Below the pieces are notes generated by a model. It searched no databases and was not told the origin of the DNA. It worked only from the letters and a program-made list of their open reading frames with translations. From positions 115,207-179,206 of the forward strand of contig NZ_JBBIUQ010000004.1 of NCBI RefSeq assembly GCF_037440165.1: a DNA stretch of 64,000 nucleotides, read 5' to 3'. This document shows positions 62,150 through 64,000 of this stretch, one piece after another (position 1 is the first letter of the stretch; each line of letters opens with the position of its first letter). Made by a program: the position numbers and the translations under genes. This DNA is from Ignavibacterium sp037440165. Its GTDB lineage: Bacteria; Bacteroidota; Ignavibacteria; Ignavibacteriales; Ignavibacteriaceae.

Positions 62150-63247
62150 ATGGCAAAAAAAAATGAAATAAGACGAATAGGAATATTAACAGGTGGAGGA
62201 GATTGTCCCGGTTTGAACGCTGTAATTAGAGGCGTAACTAAACCTGCTGAAGATTATGGAATGACGGTCTTCGGTATTCTCGATGGTTTCGAAGGTCTCG
62301 TTGAAGGTAAGGCAAAAGAATTAACTAATCAGGATGTTTCAGGAATATTAGCTCAGGGTGGAACAATTTTAGGTTCTTCAAATAAAGGAGACCCATTTCA
62401 CTGGCCTGTAGATGTTGCTGGTAAAATTGAAATTCAGGATAAATCACAATCTGCATTAGCCAATTACAAAGCCTGGGGACTCGATGCTTTAATTGCCATT
62501 GGTGGTGATGGCACCATGCATATCTGTAATAAACTTTCTCAAATGGGTATGAATGTAATTGGCGTACCTAAAACAATTGATAATGACCTTGAATCAACTG
62601 ACTTAACATTTGGTCACGATTCGGCTGTTTATGTTGTAGCAACATCACTAGACAGATTACACACAACCGCAGCTTCGCATCATAGGGTTTTGGTTGTAGA
62701 GGTAATGGGAAGATACGCTGGTTGGATTGCATTGAACGGCGGACTCGCTGGTGGTGCAGATATTATTCTCATTCCGGAAATTCAATTTTCATGGGAAAAA
62801 GTTTTTGCCAAAATTAAAGAACGAGAACTGATGGGTAAAAAATTCAGTTTAGTATGTGTGGCTGAAGGTGCAAAGCCACTTGGAGGTGAAATAGTGACAA
62901 AAGGTACTGATATAAAAAGAACAGATCCTGTTCAACTTGGTGGGATTGGAAAAGTTGTAGCTGATAAAATTGAAGAGAATACCGGAAGAGAAACAAGAGT
63001 AACGGTTCTTGGCCATCTGCAGCGTGGTGGAAGTCCAACACCATTCGATAGAATATTATCTACAAAATTCGGAGCATTTGCCATTGATCTTGTTGCTCAG
63101 AAAAAATTTGGAAGGATGGTTGCTCTCAAAGGAAGTGAAATTAAAAGTGTAAAGATTGAAGACGCAATATCGCGACAGAAACTGGTAAAACCTGATGACC
63201 AGGCTGTGATTGCAGCTCGCAGAGTTGGAATTTCATTCGGAGATTGA
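62150..63247 (+). CDS. pfkA: 6-phosphofructokinase, predicted ATP type
   Basis: 365 residues. GILTGGGDCPGLNAVIRGV, QGGTILGSSNKGDPF, GGDGTMHICNKL, VPKTIDNDLESTD and EVMGRYAGWIALNGGLAGGADIILIPE are all present. Gly in GGDGT favours ATP as donor, while Lys in PKTIDND is shared with PPi enzymes; this Gly/Lys combination is known from the actinomycete-type ATP enzymes. It is therefore a distinct PFK from that at 4536-5924. It is 25 bases after rnhC. Confidence 0.88.
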   Translation: MAKKNEIRRIGILTGGGDCPGLNAVIRGVTKPAEDYGMTVFGILDGFEGLVEGKAKELTNQDVSGILAQGGTILGSSNKGDPFHWPVDVAGKIEIQDKSQSALANYKAWGLDALIAIGGDGTMHICNKLSQMGMNVIGVPKTIDNDLESTDLTFGHDSAVYVVATSLDRLHTTAASHHRVLVVEVMGRYAGWIALNGGLAGGADIILIPEIQFSWEKVFAKIKERELMGKKFSLVCVAEGAKPLGGEIVTKGTDIKRTDPVQLGGIGKVVADKIEENTGRETRVTVLGHLQRGGSPTPFDRILSTKFGAFAIDLVAQKKFGRMVALKGSEIKSVKIEDAISRQKLVKPDDQAVIAARRVGISFGD

Positions 63248-63322
63248 TTTGTAATTTCTGCACTCGACAATTATATTTGGCGTGCAAAAAATTGTTTACT
63301 TGTTGTTTTATTTGTCTTGCCT

Positions 63323-63412
63323 GAGGTCGTCCCGAATTAAATTCGGGAAGACTCGTCGGCAGGAAAAAGTAAAATATTTTTAGTTCTTTAGGTTTTTGGG
63401 GTCGTAGTTCAG
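63323..63412 (+). repeat. 90-base direct repeat, copy 1 (tRNA-Asp 3' and 5' parts)
   Basis: Identical to 63465-63554, offset 142 bases. It begins GAGGTCG, holds the palindrome TCCCGAATT/AATTCGGGA (63330-63347), then CTCGTCGGC as in the tRNA-Asp 3' arm, an AT-rich spacer and the first 15 bases of tRNA-Asp. It shows that the tRNA-Asp region was partly duplicated. Confidence 0.85.
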
Positions 63413-63502
63413 CAAGTCCCTTTGGGATTGGTTATCCCGATAGATCGGGATGCCTGTCACGCAGGAGGTCGTCCCGAATTAAATTCGGGAAGACTCGTCG
63501 GC
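63398..63502 (+). pseudogene. tRNA-Asp pseudogene with palindromes in D and T arms
   Basis: Begins GGGGTCGTAGTTCAG as the intact gene, then a 38-base insert with two palindromes (TCCCTTTGGGA 63417-63427; ATCCCGAT-AG-ATCGGGAT 63434-63451) in place of the D loop. The anticodon loop and 3' stem (CTGTCACGCAGGAGGTCG) follow, but the 5' anticodon stem is damaged. The T arm is replaced by TCCCGAATT-A-AATTCGGGA, then CTCGTCGGC, and the acceptor end is lost. It cannot fold as a tRNA. Confidence 0.8.
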
Positions 63503-63554
63503 AGGAAAAAGTAAAATATTTTTAGTTCTTTAGGTTTTTGGGGTCGTAGTTCAG
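63465..63554 (+). repeat. 90-base direct repeat, copy 2
   Basis: Second identical copy of 63323-63412. Its last 15 bases are the 5' end of the intact tRNA-Asp at 63540, and its first part is the 3' half of the pseudo-tRNA. Confidence 0.85.
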
Positions 63555-63613
63555 TTGGTTAGAACGCCTGCCTGTCACGCAGGAGGTCGCGAGTTCGAGT
63601 CTCGTCGGCCCCG
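63540..63613 (+). tRNA. tRNA-Asp (GTC)
   Basis: 74 bases, complete cloverleaf: acceptor GGGGTCG/CGGCCCC, D arm GTTC/GAAC, anticodon stem CCTGC/GCAGG with loop CTGTCAC (anticodon GTC at 63574-63576), T stem GCGAG/CTCGT with TTCGAGT loop, discriminator G. No CCA is encoded. It is the only intact copy among several fragments. Confidence 0.97.
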
Positions 63614-63663
63614 CAAACAAAATAAAGCTCAGAAAAAAAACTGAGCTTTTTTTAATTTATGGA
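63599..63663 (+). repeat. 65-base direct repeat left of GIY-YIG ORF
   Basis: Covers the last bases of tRNA-Asp, the terminator and the ATGGA start of the GIY-YIG ORF. It is identical to 63936-64000, offset 337 bases, and the match is only cut by the window end. Confidence 0.9.
63624..63653 (+). terminator. tRNA-Asp terminator, copy 1
   Basis: AAAGCTCAG (63624-63632), eight A, CTGAGCTTT (63641-63649), then T-run. It ends only 6 bases before the GIY-YIG ORF and is repeated at 63961-63990. Confidence 0.9.
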
Positions 63664-63925
63664 GAAGTGGTACACATACATATTACACTCAAAAAAGTTA
63701 GATAAGTATTATGTTGGAGTAACAGAAGATCTTAACTGGCGACTTGAAAGACACAATATGGGCTGGGGAAGATACACCAAAGCAGGAATACCTTGGGAAA
63801 TAGTGTATTACGAAACATATAGCACAAAGACAGAAGCATTAAAGAGAGAAAAAGAGATAAAAAACAAAAAGAGTAGAAAGTATATTGAGAGCTTACTACA
63901 GAACGCAGGAGGTCGTCCCGAATGA
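63659..63925 (+). CDS. GIY-YIG nuclease-domain protein inside a tRNA-Asp duplication
   Basis: 88 residues. WYTYILHSKKLDKYYVGVTEDLNWRLERHN contains the YxYxL...YVG (GIY-YIG) pair and the catalytic Arg; TKTEALKREKEIKNKK holds the conserved Glu. This is the small single-domain class related to UvrC/Slx1 nucleases. The ATG follows the tRNA terminator directly and no ribosome binding site is visible. The last residues (NAGGRPE) are encoded by tRNA-Asp-derived sequence that carries the T-arm palindrome. It is bracketed by duplicate tRNA 3' ends and terminators, and an identical ATG context recurs at 63996, at the window edge, so a second copy probably follows. Confidence 0.87.
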   Translation: MEKWYTYILHSKKLDKYYVGVTEDLNWRLERHNMGWGRYTKAGIPWEIVYYETYSTKTEALKREKEIKNKKSRKYIESLLQNAGGRPE

Positions 63926-63950
63926 AATTCGGGAAGTCTCGTCGGCCCCG
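63904..63950 (+). pseudogene. tRNA-Asp 3' fragment with T-arm palindrome
   Basis: Starts at CGCAGGAGGTCG (anticodon 3' stem onward), has TCCCGAAT-G-AAATTCGGGA where the T arm should be, then GTCTCGTCGGCCCCG with an intact 3' acceptor strand. Its first part is also the C-terminal codons and stop of the GIY-YIG ORF. Confidence 0.8.
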
Positions 63951-64000
63951 CAAACAAAATAAAGCTCAGAAAAAAAACTGAGCTTTTTTTAATTTATGGA
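63936..64000 (+). repeat. 65-base direct repeat right of GIY-YIG ORF, with terminator copy 2
   Basis: Identical to 63599-63663. It includes a second terminator (AAAGCTCAG 63961-63969, CTGAGCTTT 63978-63986, T-run) and the start of another ATGGA, which would open a further GIY-YIG ORF beyond the window. Confidence 0.88.

Noticed and set aside
63323..63554. Possible CRISPR array in the repeated region near tRNA-Asp
   Set aside because: The repeats are two 90-base copies made from tRNA parts and a spacer of 52 bases, not many short repeats with unique spacers; no cas gene is present.

Overview
The window looks like chromosome from a low-GC Gram-negative bacterium of the FCB group, most likely Ignavibacteriota or a close relative (inference). 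Evidence: three secreted proteins end in, or once ended in, the NYPNPFNP-type C-terminal domain of type IX secretion (T9SS); there is an Omp85 protein and an outer-membrane TPR-barrel; lipoproteins and signal peptides are common; one promoter resembles the Bacteroidota TTTG/TAnnTTTG type. Most of the sequence is dense and operonic, and no gene-free stretch exceeds about 300 bases.

Layout. 1-6000: tail of a T9SS-exported beta-propeller protein, a small holin-like membrane protein, a PcrA/UvrD helicase and a PPi-type phosphofructokinase. 5970-10120: an NSS transporter with its 35-residue MetS-like subunit (opposite strand), a fatty acid hydroxylase and a GH9 glycosidase. 10270-23449: a compact block that reads as an undescribed synthase-dependent exopolysaccharide locus (KaiC-like ATPase, TPR plus outer-membrane barrel, processive GT2, single-pass membrane protein, two related periplasmic proteins with degenerate deacetylase-like domains, a 23-residue membrane peptide, and a multi-PAS kinase-like/receiver protein). 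23500-30100: lexA with a perfect palindrome in its promoter, an AbiE type IV toxin-antitoxin pair, DUF72, a DUF559 nuclease cassette, dinB and an MjaI-like restriction-modification pair. 30177-37800: HIT protein, NtrC-type regulator, a TPR histidine kinase with LuxR-type regulator, and two related secreted proteins, one with a broken export signal.

37842-47647 (minus strand): acyl-CoA carboxylase beta subunit, acyl-CoA dehydrogenase and MeaB (branched-chain acyl-CoA/propionate metabolism), interrupted by a GxxExxY nuclease-fold cassette and a solo palindromic repeat, then a sugar epimerase, nadD, a PrsW-like protease and a NatAB-like ABC exporter. 47841-55282: yceD-rpmF-plsX-fabH-fabD-DUF3109-fabG-acpP-fabF-rnc, a classical fatty acid initiation/elongation operon. 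55380-63247: gcvP, Omp85 protein, rsmE, an RlpA-like lipoprotein, rnhC and an ATP-type phosphofructokinase. 63300-64000: tRNA-Asp with damaged partial copies and a GIY-YIG nuclease ORF enclosed by duplicated tRNA 3' ends and terminators.

The two strongest observations are the exopolysaccharide locus and a recurring design: three unrelated nuclease-fold ORFs (DUF559, GxxExxY, GIY-YIG), each filling the whole space between two copies of a palindromic or tRNA-derived repeat. These look like minimal selfish or homing-like cassettes. All functional statements rest on reading motifs by eye; no database search was run.
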